64,000 nt of DNA from Rhea pennata (Eukaryota > Chordata > Aves > Rheiformes > Rheidae), in contig NC_084679.1 of the NCBI RefSeq assembly GCF_028389875.1, positions 1 to 64,000 of the forward strand, in the 5' to 3' direction. Position 1 is the stretch's first letter. Each line of letters begins with the position of its first letter. Positions 1-11,645 of this stretch are shown one piece after another. The translations under genes were made by a program, and so were the position numbers. Under the pieces are notes generated by a model, which saw only the letters and a program-made list of their open reading frames with translations, was not told the origin of the DNA and made no database searches.

Positions 1-3000
1 CTAACCCTACCCTAACCCTAACCCTAACCCTAACCCCTAACACCCTAACCCTAACCCTAACCCCTAACCCTAACCCTAACCCTAACCCTAACCCTACCAC
101 CCCTAACCCTAACCCCTAACCCTAACCCTAACCCTAACCCTAACCCTAACCCTAACCCTAACCCTAACCCTAACCCTAACCCTAACCCTAACCCTAACCC
201 TAACCCTAACCCAACCCTAACCCTAACCCTAACCCTAACCCTAACCCTAACCCTAACCCTAACCCTAACCCTAACCCCTAACCCTAACCCTAACCCTAAC
301 CCTAACCCTAACCCTAACCCTAACCCTAACCCTAACCCTAACCCTAACCCTAACCCTAACCCTAACCCTAACCCTAACCCTAACCCTAACCCTAACCCTA
401 ACCCTAACCCTAACCCTAACCCTAACCCTAACCCTAACCCTAACCCTAACCCTAACCCTAACCCTAACCCTAACCCTAACCCTAACCCTAACCCTAACCC
501 TAACCCTAACCCTAACCCTAACCCTAACCCTAACCCTAACCCTAACCCTAACCCTAACCCTAACCCTAACCCTAACCCTAACCCTAACCCTAACCCTAAC
601 CCTAACCCTAACCCTAACCCTAACCCTAACCCTAACCCTAACCCTAACCCTAACCCTAACCCTAACCCTAACCCTAACCCTAACCCTAACCCTAACCCTA
701 ACCCTAACCCTAACCCTAACCCTAACCCTAACCCTAACCCTAACCCTAACCCTAACCCTAACCCTAACCCTAACCCTAACCCTAACCCTAACCCTAACCC
801 TAACCCTAACCCTAACCCTAACCCTAACCCTAACCCTAACCCTAACCCTAACCCTAACCCTAACCCTAACCCTAACCCTAACCCTAACCCTAACCCTAAC
901 CCTAACCCTAACCCTAACCCTAACCCTAACCCTAACCCTAACCCTAACCCTAACCCTAACCCTAACCCTAACCCTAACCCTAACCCTAACCCTAACCCTA
1001 ACCCTAACCCTAACCCTAACCCTAACCCTAACCCTAACCCTAACCCTAACCCTAACCCTAACCCTAACCCTAACCCTAACCCTAACCCTAACCCTAACCC
1101 TAACCCTAACCCTAACCCTAACCCTAACCCTAACCCTAACCCTAACCCTAACCCTAACCCTAACCCTAACCCTAACCCTAACCCTAACCCTAACCCTAAC
1201 CCTAACCCTAACCCTAACCCTAACCCTAACCCTAACCCTAACCCTAACCCTAACCCTAACCCTAACCCTAACCCTAACCCTAACCCTAACCCTAACCCTA
1301 ACCCTAACCCTAACCCTAACCCTAACCCTAACCCTAACCCTAACCCTAACCCTAACCCTAACCCTAACCCTAACCCTAACCCTAACCCTAACCCTAACCC
1401 TAACCCTAACCCTAACCCTAACCCTAACCCTAACCCTAACCCTAACCCTAACCCTAACCCTAACCCTAACCCTAACCCTAACCCTAACCCTAACCCTAAC
1501 CCTAACCCTAACCCTAACCCTAACCCTAACCCTAACCCTAACCCTAACCCTAACCCTAACCCTAACCCTAACCCTAACCCTAACCCTAACCCTAACCCTA
1601 ACCCTAACCCTAACCCTAACCCTAACCCTAACCCTAACCCTAACCCTAACCCTAACCCTAACCCTAACCCTAACCCTAACCCTAACCCTAACCCTAACCC
1701 TAACCCTAACCCTAACCCTAACCCTAACCCTAACCCTAACCCTAACCCTAACCCTAACCCTAACCCTAACCCTAACCCTAACCCTAACCCTAACCCTAAC
1801 CCTAACCCTAACCCTAACCCTAACCCTAACCCTAACCCTAACCCTAACCCTAACCCTAACCCTAACCCTAACCCTAACCCTAACCCTAACCCTAACCCTA
1901 ACCCTAACCCTAACCCTAACCCTAACCCTAACCCTAACCCTAACCCTAACCCTAACCCTAACCCTAACCCTAACCCTAACCCTAACCCTAACCCTAACCC
2001 TAACCCTAACCCTAACCCTAACCCTAACCCTAACCCTAACCCTAACCCTAACCCTAACCCTAACCCTAACCCTAACCCTAACCCTAACCCTAACCCTAAC
2101 CCTAACCCTAACCCTAACCCTAACCCTAACCCTAACCCTAACCCTAACCCTAACCCTAACCCTAACCCTAACCCTAACCCTAACCCTAACCCTAACCCTA
2201 ACCCTAACCCTAACCCTAACCCTAACCCTAACCCTAACCCTAACCCTAACCCTAACCCTAACCCTAACCCTAACCCTAACCCTAACCCTAACCCTAACCC
2301 TAACCCTAACCCTAACCCTAACCCTAACCCTAACCCTAACCCTAACCCTAACCCTAACCCTAACCCTAACCCTAACCCTAACCCTAACCCTAACCCTAAC
2401 CCTAACCCTAACCCTAACCCTAACCCTAACCCTAACCCTAACCCTAACCCTAACCCTAACCCTAACCCTAACCCTAACCCTAACCCTAACCCTAACCCTA
2501 ACCCTAACCCTAACCCTAACCCTAACCCTAACCCTAACCCTAACCCTAACCCTAACCCTAACCCTAACCCTAACCCTAACCCTAACCCTAACCCTAACCC
2601 TAACCCTAACCCTAACCCTAACCCTAACCCTAACCCTAACCCTAACCCTAACCCTAACCCTAACCCTAACCCTAACCCTAACCCTAACCCTAACCCTAAC
2701 CCTAACCCTAACCCTAACCCTAACCCTAACCCTAACCCTAACCCTAACCCTAACCCTAACCCTAACCCTAACCCTAACCCTAACCCTAACCCTAACCCTA
2801 ACCCTAACCCTAACCCTAACCCTAACCCTAACCCTAACCCTAACCCTAACCCTAACCCTAACCCTAACCCTAACCCTAACCCTAACCCTAACCCTAACCC
2901 TAACCCTAACCCTAACCCTAACCCTAACCCTAACCCTAACCCTAACCCTAACCCTAACCCTAACCCTAACCCTAACCCTAACCCTAACCCTAACCCTAAC

Positions 3001-4686
3001 CCTAACCCTAACCCTAACCCTAACCCTAACCCTAACCCTAACCCTAACCCTAACCCTAACCCTAACCCTAACCCTAACCCTAACCCTAACCCTAACCCTA
3101 ACCCTAACCCTAACCCTAACCCTAACCCTAACCCTAACCCTAACCCTAACCCTAACCCTAACCCTAACCCTAACCCTAACCCTAACCCTAACCCTAACCC
3201 TAACCCTAACCCTAACCCTAACCCTAACCCTAACCCTAACCCTAACCCTAACCCTAACCCTAACCCTAACCCTAACCCTAACCCTAACCCTAACCCTAAC
3301 CCTAACCCTAACCCTAACCCTAACCCTAACCCTAACCCTAACCCTAACCCTAACCCTAACCCTAACCCTAACCCTAACCCTAACCCTAACCCTAACCCTA
3401 ACCCTAACCCTAACCCTAACCCTAACCCTAACCCTAACCCTAACCCTAACCCTAACCCTAACCCTAACCCTAACCCTAACCCTAACCCTAACCCTAACCC
3501 TAACCCTAACCCTAACCCTAACCCTAACCCTAACCCTAACCCTAACCCTAACCCTAACCCTAACCCTAACCCTAACCCTAACCCTAACCCTAACCCTAAC
3601 CCTAACCCTAACCCTAACCCTAACCCTAACCCTAACCCTAACCCTAACCCTAACCCTAACCCTAACCCTAACCCTAACCCTAACCCTAACCCTAACCCTA
3701 ACCCTAACCCTAACCCTAACCCTAACCCTAACCCTAACCCTAACCCTAACCCTAACCCTAACCCTAACCCTAACCCTAACCCTAACCCTAACCCTAACCC
3801 TAACCCTAACCCTAACCCTAACCCTAACCCTAACCCTAACCCTAACCCTAACCCTAACCCTAACCCTAACCCTAACCCTAACCCTAACCCTAACCCTAAC
3901 CCTAACCCTAACCCTAACCCTAACCCTAACCCTAACCCTAACCCTAACCCTAACCCTAACCCTAACCCTAACCCTAACCCTAACCCTAACCCTAACCCTA
4001 ACCCTAACCCTAACCCTAACCCTAACCCTAACCCTAACCCTAACCCTAACCCTAACCCTAACCCTAACCCTAACCCTAACCCTAACCCTAACCCTAACCC
4101 TAACCCTAACCCTAACCCTAACCCTAACCCTAACCCTAACCCTAACCCTAACCCTAACCCTAACCCTAACCCTAACCCTAACCCTAACCCTAACCCTAAC
4201 CCTAACCCTAACCCTAACCCTAACCCTAACCCTAACCCTAACCCTAACCCTAACCCTAACCCTAACCCTAACCCTAACCCTAACCCTAACCCTAACCCTA
4301 ACCCTAACCCTAACCCTAACCCTAACCCTAACCCTAACCCTAACCCTAACCCTAACCCTAACCCTAACCCTAACCCTAACCCTAACCCTAACCCTAACCC
4401 TAACCCTAACCCTAACCCTAACCCTAACCCTAACCCTAACCCTAACCCTAACCCTAACCCTAACCCTAACCCTAACCCTAACCCTAACCCTAACCCTAAC
4501 CCTAACCCTAACCCTAACCCTAACCCTAACCCTAACCCTAACCCTAACCCTAACCCTAACCCTAACCCTAACCCTAACCCTAACCCTAACCCTAACCCTA
4601 ACCCTAACCCTAACCCTAACCCTAACCCTAACCCTAACCCTAACCCTAACCCTAACCCTAACCCTAACCCTAACCCTAACCCTAAC
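1..4686. repeat. Terminal telomere array (CCCTAA)n
   Basis: Uninterrupted CCCTAA hexamers, with the C-rich strand reading 5' to 3' from base 1. This is the expected orientation for the left end of a vertebrate chromosome (TTAGGG runs toward the end on the minus strand). From about base 296 to 4686 the repeat is perfect and in phase. The first ~295 bases contain dropped or extra C residues (for example CCCTACCC and CACCCTAA), as often seen in error-prone sequence at a contig tip. Telomeric function is established for this hexamer; the length here may be truncated by assembly. Confidence 0.98.
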
Positions 4687-5030
4687 CCTCTAACCCTAAC
4701 CCTAACCCTCTAACCCTAACCCTAACCCTCTAACCCTAACCCTAACCCTCTAACCCTAACCCTAACCCTCTAACCCTAACCCTCTAACCCTAACCCTCTA
4801 ACCCTCTAACCCTAACCCTCTAACCCTAACCCTCTAACCCTAACCCTCTAACCCTAACCCTCTAACCCTAACCCCTAACCCTAACATTAACCCTAACGGC
4901 ATTTCTAACCCTAACCCTGTAACCCTAACCCTAACCCTAACCCCCTAACCCTAACCCCCTAACCCTCTAACCCTCACCCCTAACCCTAACCCTGACCCTC
5001 TAACCCTGACCCTAACCTTTAACCTCTAAC
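4687..5030. repeat. Proximal degenerate telomere repeats
   Basis: The array becomes irregular inward: first regular CCCTCTAA variants (4687-4870), then CCCCTAA, CCCTGAC and other variants. A rare interruption, AACATTAACC followed by CTAACGGCATTTCT (about 4884-4906), also occurs in the interstitial array near 23205-23230. Degenerate proximal repeats are normal where telomere meets subtelomere. Confidence 0.93.
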
Positions 5031-5265
5031 TGTGGCTGGGAAGAGGGGGGGGGGGGGTGGGAGGTGGGGTGGGGAGAGGATGGGTGGGGGGGGGCTTGGG
5101 GTTGGGGTGGGAGGAGGATGGGTGGGGGGGAGAGAGGATGGGTGGGGGGCTTGGGGTGGGGAGTGGGGGGGGGGGAAGGAGAGAGGGAAGGAAGGGGGGG
5201 AGGACAGAGGGAAGGAAGGGAAGGAAAGAAAAAAAGAAAAAAAAATAAGAAAAAAATTAAAAATG
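5031..5265 (+). repeat. G-rich then purine-rich low-complexity tract
   Basis: Runs of GGGG to GGGGGGGGG separated by short spacers (5040-5180) grade into GGAAGGAA/GAAA purine sequence (5180-5265). The plus strand has many G-runs and is a strong G-quadruplex candidate. Short open frames here are glycine- or lysine-rich translations of the repeat and are not genes. A similar purine tract precedes block 2 at 26841-26935. Confidence 0.9.
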
Positions 5266-5270
5266 GGAAA

Positions 5271-5472
5271 TTAATTTGCATATATCACGCCTTCCCTAGC
5301 AGAGGGAGGACACTAGCTCAGAGCAAATATTATTAAAAAAAATTAATAATTAAAAAAAAATTTTATTTATTTAAAAAAAATAAATTTTTTAATTATTATT
5401 AATTTTTTAATAATATTTGCTCTGAGCTAGTGTCCTCCCTCTGCTAGGGAAGGCGTGATATATGCAAATTAA
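5271..5472. repeat. Near-perfect inverted repeat (hairpin element) bounded by TTAA
   Basis: Two ~100 bp arms meet at an AT-rich centre near 5371/5372. The outer ~70 bp of each arm are exact reverse complements; the inner AT-rich part pairs with small offsets. The whole is bounded by TTAA on both sides (5271-5274 and 5469-5472). Each outer end carries a consensus octamer: ATTTGCAT at 5274-5281 and ATGCAAAT at 5462-5469. It could be a hairpin MITE with a TTAA target duplication, or a fold-back formed during end repair. No transposase is present. Confidence 0.9.
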
Positions 5473-5881
5473 AACAGATAACTACAGGGAGAAGAAAGCT
5501 GACTCCCAAATAGTAGTCTAGCAACAAAGAAGACGGCCTAGAGAGGAGAGAATAAAGCAGAAAGTGAACGCGACAGAGCAAAGAACGGAGATCGCGGAGC
5601 GAAGCGTGCGACCCGGCCGACAGAATACTGAATAAAGCGAAAAAATAAAAGAAGAAGAGCAAAGAGGTAAACAAAAGGACAGACAGATTTAAAGTGCGCA
5701 GAGTAGAGAAAGAGAGAAACAAAGCAAAGATGAAAGAATAAATGGGGCAAGAGAAACAGCAGTCATAGCCTGGCGAGCAGCAATCTATGACTTCTTTCTA
5801 AAAAAGGACCGTTTCGGCCGGACCGAAAGCCGAGGGGACGAATGTAATTCAATTAAGAGGACACAAACAAACAGAACTGTC
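5473..5881. other. Unassigned subtelomeric sequence
   Basis: Purine-rich on the plus strand, with no open frame of note, no recognised repeat and no RNA gene. It lies just beyond the candidate minus-strand poly(A) signals, so it would be intergenic between that transcript end and the palindrome. Confidence 0.6.
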
Positions 5882-5925
5882 TTTATTCGAAAGAACAGAC
5901 GCATGCAACTATCTTTGTCTTTATT
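5882..5925 (-). terminator. Two candidate poly(A) signals (AATAAA), minus strand
   Basis: Exact AATAAA hexamers on the minus strand lie at 5882-5887 and 5920-5925, about 95-135 bp past the stop codon of the candidate exon at 6018-6125. Downstream on the minus strand the sequence is U/GU-rich (TTCTGTTTGTTTGTG), which resembles a downstream element. Single AATAAA hexamers are common by chance; two in the right place after an open exon make a 3' end plausible. Confidence 0.4.
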
Positions 5926-6017
5926 GCTCAAAACCAGTCAACGACCTCTTTATCGCAACAAGATATCTCGGCCTTCGATCATCACAATAGAAAAACCTCA
6001 ACGAGCAACCCCACGTC

Positions 6018-6125
6018 CTAGAGCAGCTCCGCATACTCTTTGCCATCCGTCTCTATAATCTCACGGCTTCTACTCACGTCACCCGGCACATACGCTACCT
6101 TCCTGCGGTAATAGGCGATCCCCTC
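6018..6125 (-). CDS. Candidate C-terminal exon, 35 codons plus stop
   Basis: On the minus strand an AG splice acceptor (CTACCTAAAATAG) precedes an open stretch that starts GAG GGG ATC GCC TAT TAC and ends with TAG at 6020-6018. The residues include GIAYYRRKVAYVPGDV and end EYAELL: mixed and charged, unlike the proline/serine or glycine-rich translations of the nearby repeats. Two AATAAA signals follow. I do not recognise the family. The acceptor lacks a long pyrimidine tract, and block 2 does not include this region, so there is no second copy to test conservation. If real, it is the last exon of a minus-strand gene reading toward the telomere. Confidence 0.33.
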   Translation of the reverse strand, partial: EGIAYYRRKVAYVPGDVSRSREIIETDGKEYAELL

Positions 6126-6194
6126 CTATTTTAGGTAGCTCTCAGTAACAGGGTTACCAAGAAGAAAAAAGGGGAAAAAAAAATTCCTAAAAAA

Positions 6195-6306
6195 CCCCAG
6201 TACCGAGGCAAAGCTCCGCATCGACGCGGGTGACCATAGTTGCCTCGCAGAGTGGCCAGGACCGGGCGAAAAAAAAAAACCCAGCTGGGGAAAAAAAAAA
6301 AGGGGG

Positions 6307-6341
<35 letters not shown>

Positions 6342-6460
6342 GTCCCAAGGCAGAGCTCCGCATCGACACGGGCGACGATAGTTGCCTCGCAGAGTGGCCG
6401 GGACCAGGGAAAAAAAACCCAGCTGGGGGAAAAAAAAAAATCCCCCAGCTGGGGTTTTTT
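6195..6460. repeat. 142-bp tandem duplication with poly-A and CCCAGCTGGG palindromes
   Basis: Two copies of a unit containing GCTCCGCATCGACRCGGG lie 142 bp apart (6212 and 6354). Each continues through a near-identical GTTGCCTCGCAGAGTGGCC segment and ends in a poly-A tract with the self-complementary CCCAGCTGGG. A final A-run/T-run pair around 6428-6470 makes a further inverted repeat. The lysine- or phenylalanine-rich open frames across it are artefacts of the homopolymers. Confidence 0.85.
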
Positions 6461-6905
6461 TTTTTTTTTAATAAAAACCAAAAATAAATTTAAAATGCTA
6501 ACTACAACCTAGAGGCAAAAAGAAAAGCATACAACATTAGACCCATCCCACTACCGAACAACCACCCGTTCACGCTCGCTACGGCCATCCATCCCCTGAG
6601 CTAACGTAACTATCTGCTACCGTTCTTCTTAAAGGTAACACTGCGTTGGAATGACCGGGAAGCCCCCCAGACTGGAAATTCTAACTAATAATAAATAAAT
6701 AAATACCTCTACCTCTTATTAACCCCCCCCCAGTAACTAGGATAGCTGCATTACTATATTCTACCCACTACCATAACTACATAACATCCACAGGCAAGGC
6801 AGCTCCAAACAAAGACACAGACGTACATACAGACACAAACACGCACCCTAGCATAGAAAAAGGGCAGCGAAGACAATGTTGCCGGCCGGTAAGACCTATG
6901 ACGCT

Positions 6906-8755
6906 ACAGTTGTGCGGCTCAGATGCTCTGGACGAGTCCAGAAAAGAGGGGGAAAGGCCACCGCTCGCGATGGAAAGGAGCCGGCAAAGCCGGGAACGCC
7001 GAGGAAGAAGAGGCTCGCGAGAAAGACCCGAGCCCGGGACAACGCAGGGAAGAGAACCCTGAAAGGGCGCCGCAAAGATGCGGAACGAGAGCGGCCTCGG
7101 AAGAGGAGCGGCCGGCGAGGCCGCGACCGCGGCCTCCGAGACGATCGGCCGTGACGCGAAGCCGGAGCGACGGACCGCCCCTTTTGGTAGGCCGCACGGA
7201 ATGAGACGAGATTCCCTTGGCACAAGGCCGATGACTCGTGCCCGGCAAAGGGCAACGGATGCCTGCCACGCTACTCCTACACAGCGTGGGCTGTGCTCCC
7301 TGAGCACAAAGAACAAGAGCGACGTCAAGACCTCAGCAAAAGAGAACGCAGCCACAACACACAGACGACACCGGAACACAGACGACACCGGAACACAGAC
7401 GACACCCTGGAGCTGCCCTGCCTAGCACCCCCTCGCTTTCTGCCACACACACCCCACCATCTCTTCCTCACACACAGCACTCCTCCCGAGGAGCCCTCCA
7501 CACTACAATGAATGTCAGCACACGTGCACACGCACACACACGCACACTGAGCCAACACACCCCAACACCCTTTGCCCTTCAGCTTAGCTTTTAGAGTGCG
7601 GAGTCCGTGGGTCACCATCTGTCCTCAGGAGGCACCCGCGACGGCGGCCGTGTCCTCTCCGGTCTTCCTTCGATCGCCGCGTTCGCCTCCGGCGCCTGCC
7701 AAACCGCAGCACAGGCGGTCACCTCCGTGCCGGTCGGCTCCTACCTCATCCCCGACAACACCCTCCCCCAAAGCACCGCAGATGCTCTGCTCGCCTTCGC
7801 TACAACACTTCCAAACCCCGACGCTGTGGCTGGATGGGCCACCCGCAGCATCTGGAAGAAACAAAAAAACGAAATTGCTCTTCGCCCAGACGGCGCTCGC
7901 CGACCGCACGATGTCAGATGCTGAGCCGCTCCCCTGCGACCCCGGGCGTGCCACGGAAAGGCCTGCACGGTACCTGCAAAAAAGCAGAGCGAGAGACATC
8001 ATCGAGGGGCAGCCCACCACACAATAACATTCTGACACAAACAAGATATGCTCTCACCTGCTCAGGCTCCTGCCAGCACTCCACTTCTCTCCGCAGCGTC
8101 CTGCAAAACCTGCAAGCACAGAGCAATCGTGCACTGAGGTGATGCATCCAAGACCACAGCCCACCCGCATCAAGCATTTGTGCCCGCCCTTTTACCCGCT
8201 CCTATAACCCCTGCTGACCGCCAGGCTACGGCCACCGTGCCGAGCTCTGCCGCGCCCCTGTAAAACCGGAACGGCAGCGCACAACAGAAACAGCACCGAT
8301 TACACAACAGCCCTACATAGGCTCCGCTTCAGCTCCTGCACTGACGCTCATTTTGCTGTGCTCTGCCTGGGCGTAAGTAATCTGCTCTCCGCATTGCTCC
8401 TCATCTACAAGCACAAAGCGGGAACTGATCCAGGAACCGCAGCACAACACCACCCCATTTCCAACAACAAACCCCTAGATCACCGTCTAAGACTAGGCCC
8501 CTTTCTTCCCCCATCTCCCTTCGGCCCACTGGGAATGCTGCTCTGCAACTGACAAGAAATAAACCACAGTGTGCAAAGGCTGAATGATCACCACCCCAGT
8601 CCATCACTGCAACACTCTACATCCTACCATTGCTACATCCACACGCAAGGAAGCTCCAACCCCAGATGCACAGACACAAACACAAAGCAGAGTCCTACAC
8701 AAAAAGAATCACACACACATGCAAGACTCTGTCAGCCAGAAAGCCATGCAATGGC
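6906..8755. repeat. ~1.85 kb tandem unit U1
   Basis: First of four tandem units, phased on the conserved ACAGYTGTGCRGCTC start. The first ~880 bp match U2 exactly by eye (first difference near 7788 versus 9638). The following ~200 bp are clearly diverged, so U1 and U2 are a mosaic. Contains a CpG-rich first third. The minus strand has matches to the micro-exon-like segments seen in the other units, but some splice dinucleotides are lost (for example at the donor near 7915). Confidence 0.88.
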
Positions 8756-9918
8756 ACAGTTGTGCGGCTCAGATGCTCTGGACGAGTCCAGAAAAGAGGG
8801 GGAAAGGCCACCGCTCGCGATGGAAAGGAGCCGGCAAAGCCGGGAACGCCGAGGAAGAAGAGGCTCGCGAGAAAGACCCGAGCCCGGGACAACGCAGGGA
8901 AGAGAACCCTGAAAGGGCGCCGCAAAGATGCGGAACGAGAGCGGCCTCGGAAGAGGAGCGGCCGGCGAGGCCGCGACCGCGGCCTCCGAGACGATCGGCC
9001 GTGACGCGAAGCCGGAGCGACGGACCGCCCCTTTTGGTAGGCCGCACGGAATGAGACGAGATTCCCTTGGCACAAGGCCGATGACTCGTGCCCGGCAAAG
9101 GGCAACGGATGCCTGCCACGCTACTCCTACACAGCGTGGGCTGTGCTCCCTGAGCACAAAGAACAAGAGCGACGTCAAGACCTCAGCAAAAGAGAACGCA
9201 GCCACAACACACAGACGACACCGGAACACAGACGACACCGGAACACAGACGACACCCTGGAGCTGCCCTGCCTAGCACCCCCTCGCTTTCTGCCACACAC
9301 ACCCCACCATCTCTTCCTCACACACAGCACTCCTCCCGAGGAGCCCTCCACACTACAATGAATGTCAGCACACGTGCACACGCACACACACGCACACTGA
9401 GCCAACACACCCCAACACCCTTTGCCCTTCAGCTTAGCTTTTAGAGTGCGGAGTCCGTGGGTCACCATCTGTCCTCAGGAGGCACCCGCGACGGCGGCCG
9501 TGTCCTCTCCGGTCTTCCTTCGATCGCCGCGTTCGCCTCCGGCGCCTGCCAAACCGCAGCACAGGCGGTCACCTCCGTGCCGGTCGGCTCCTACCTCATC
9601 CCCGACAACACCCTCCCCCAAAGCACCACAGATGCTCTGCTCGCCTTCGCTACAACACTTCCAAACCCCGACGCTGCGGCTGGATGGGCCACCCGCAGCA
9701 TCTGGAAGAAACAAAAAAACAAAATTGCTCTTCACCCAGACAATGCTCGCCAGCCCCGTGATGCCAGGCACCGAACTGCTTCCCTGCGATCCGCAGGCAC
9801 GCCTCGGAAAGGCCTGCACGGTACCTGCAAAAAAGCAGAGCGAGAGACATCATCGAGGGGCAGCCCGACACCGCCCACCACACAATAACATTCTGACACA
9901 AACAAGATATGCTCTCAC

Positions 9919-9970
9919 CTGCTCAGGCTCTTGCCAGCACTCGACTTCTCTCCGCAGCTTTCTGCAAAAC
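9919..9970 (-). other. Micro-exon-like segment, U2 (52 bp)
   Basis: Minus strand: TGTGCTTGCAG acceptor, then GTTTTGCAGG..., ending GAGCAG with a GTGAGAG donor. The equivalent segment in U3 (11796-11851) keeps both splice sites despite diverged interior sequence. Confidence 0.4.
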
Positions 9971-10056
9971 CTGCAAGCACAGAGCAATCGTGCACTGAGG
10001 TGATGTGTGCAAGACCGCAGCCCACCCGCATCAAGCATTTGCTCCCACACCTTTAC

Positions 10057-10111
10057 CCGCTCCTATAACCCCTGCTGACAGCCATGCTACGGTCACAGTG
10101 TCGAGGCCTGT
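10057..10111 (-). other. Micro-exon-like segment, U2 (55 bp)
   Basis: Minus strand: CTCGTTTTACAG acceptor, then ACAGGCCTCG..., ending GGAGCGG with a GTAAAGG donor. It is homologous to the better-formed U3 segment at 11937-11999. Confidence 0.35.
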
Positions 10112-10205
10112 CTGTAAAACGAGAACGGCGGTGTGCGACACGGACGGCGCCGACAGGACAACGGCCCTACATTGGCTCCGCTTCATCTCTCGGACCGACG
10201 CTCAC

Positions 10206-10258
10206 CTTGCCGTATTCTGCCTGGGTGTGAGTAATCTGGCCTCCGCATCGCTCCTCAT
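10206..10258 (-). other. Micro-exon-like segment, U2 (53 bp)
   Basis: Minus strand: TTTGTACTTGTAG acceptor, then ATGAGGAGCGATGCGG..., ending ACGGCAAG with a GTGAGCG donor. The interior is open in one frame (MRSDAEARLLTPRQ). The U3 homologue has a GC in place of the GT donor. Confidence 0.38.
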
Positions 10259-11645
10259 CTACAAGTACAAAGCAAGAATTGATCCAGGAACCGTAGCACA
10301 CCACCACCCTGTTTCCAATGACAAACCGCTAGATCGCCTTCTAAGACCGTGCCCCTTTCTTCCTCCGTCTCCCTTCGGCCCACTGGGAATGCTGCTCTGC
10401 ACCTGAACCTAAGAGTGGATATGCCTCTCGCTTCCTTCATCTCCCTTGGGCACGTGGGCTGCTGCAGCACATCTGCAAAACAGCATAAAGGGGAGCACGC
10501 AGGCTGGCAGATCAGTGTTCTGAGCCATCCCTGCCACACTCTACATCCTACCGCTCCTAACACCCACAGGCAAGGCAGCTCCAGCCCCAAACGGACGGAC
10601 AGACACAAACACAAAGCACAGTCCTACACAAAAAGAAACACACACACACAACTTTGCTAGCCAGAAAGTCCTACAGTGCCACAGCTGTGCAGCTCTGATG
10701 CTCTGGACAAGTCCACAAAAGAGTCAAATACCAGCGTCCGTGATGCAAAGGTGCCGACAAAGGCAGGAGAGTCGATGCCAAAGCAGCCGGCCACGGAAGA
10801 CCCCGAGCTGTGGCCGTACAGGGAAGAGACCCCTGAAAGGGTGCCAGTAAGATGCAAAATGAGAGCGGTCCCAGAAGACGAGAGCCGACGAGGCCTCGAT
10901 GACAACGGCGGAAACGATCGGCCGCGAATGACCGGGATGCGAAGCCGGAGTGACGGACCGCCCCTTTTAGTTGGCCGCACAGAATGAGACAGGATCCCTT
11001 GGCAGGATGTCGATGAGTCGTGCCAGGCAAAAGACAATGGATGCCTATCGCTCTACTGCTGCACAGTATGGGCAGTGCTCCTCGAGCACAAAGAACAAGA
11101 GTGACATCAAGACCTGAGAAAAGATTATCACAGCTACACACAACACAGACACAAGCTGCAGCTGCCCTGCCTAGCGCACCCTCGCTTTCTCCCGTGCACC
11201 CTCTGCTGCACTTGCCTCACACAGGAATCGCCAGAAGAACCCTCCGCACTACACTGAATGTCAGTGTGCACATATACACCCCACACGCACTCTTTGCCCC
11301 TCAATTTCGTTTTTGGAGTACTGCGAGTCACCGTCTGTCCTCACGAGTCATCCTCGATAACGGTCGCATCCTCTCCGATCTTCCTTTGGTCGCCACGTTC
11401 GCCTTCGTCGCTCGCCAAACTGGAGCACGAGCGGTCGCCCCCGTGCCGGTCGGCTCCGGCCTCTTCTGCGACGGCACCCTCCCCGCAATCGTTATAATTG
11501 CTCTGTTCGCCTGCACCGCACAGATTCTACGCTCCGTCGTGGCTATGAGAACACCCATGGCACCTGGAAAAAACGAGACAACAAAAGTACTCTTCTGCTA
11601 CGCAGCATCGACTTAGCTCTAGAACTGTCACACCATTATACTCAC

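Larger units (their letters stand above)
8756..10680. repeat. ~1.9 kb tandem unit U2
   Basis: Second tandem unit, 1,925 bp, at a 1,850-bp offset from U1. Its second half resembles block 2 (28300-29470) more than it resembles U1. On the minus strand it keeps three short AG...GT-bounded segments (9919-9970, 10057-10111, 10206-10258). Confidence 0.88.

Noticed and set aside
6920-6950. Hammerhead-ribozyme-like CTGATG...GAC..GTC..GAAA pattern at the start of each ~1.85 kb unit
   Set aside because: The conserved core order (CUGAUGA then GAAA with a paired helix III) is not met, and the hairpin is not preserved across units.
6777-7388. 203-codon minus-strand open frame in U1 and its relatives in U2 and block 2
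   Set aside because: Located in the CpG-rich part of the unit where all frames are open; the homologous frame shifts or stops in U3 and U4, and it runs through candidate splice sites.
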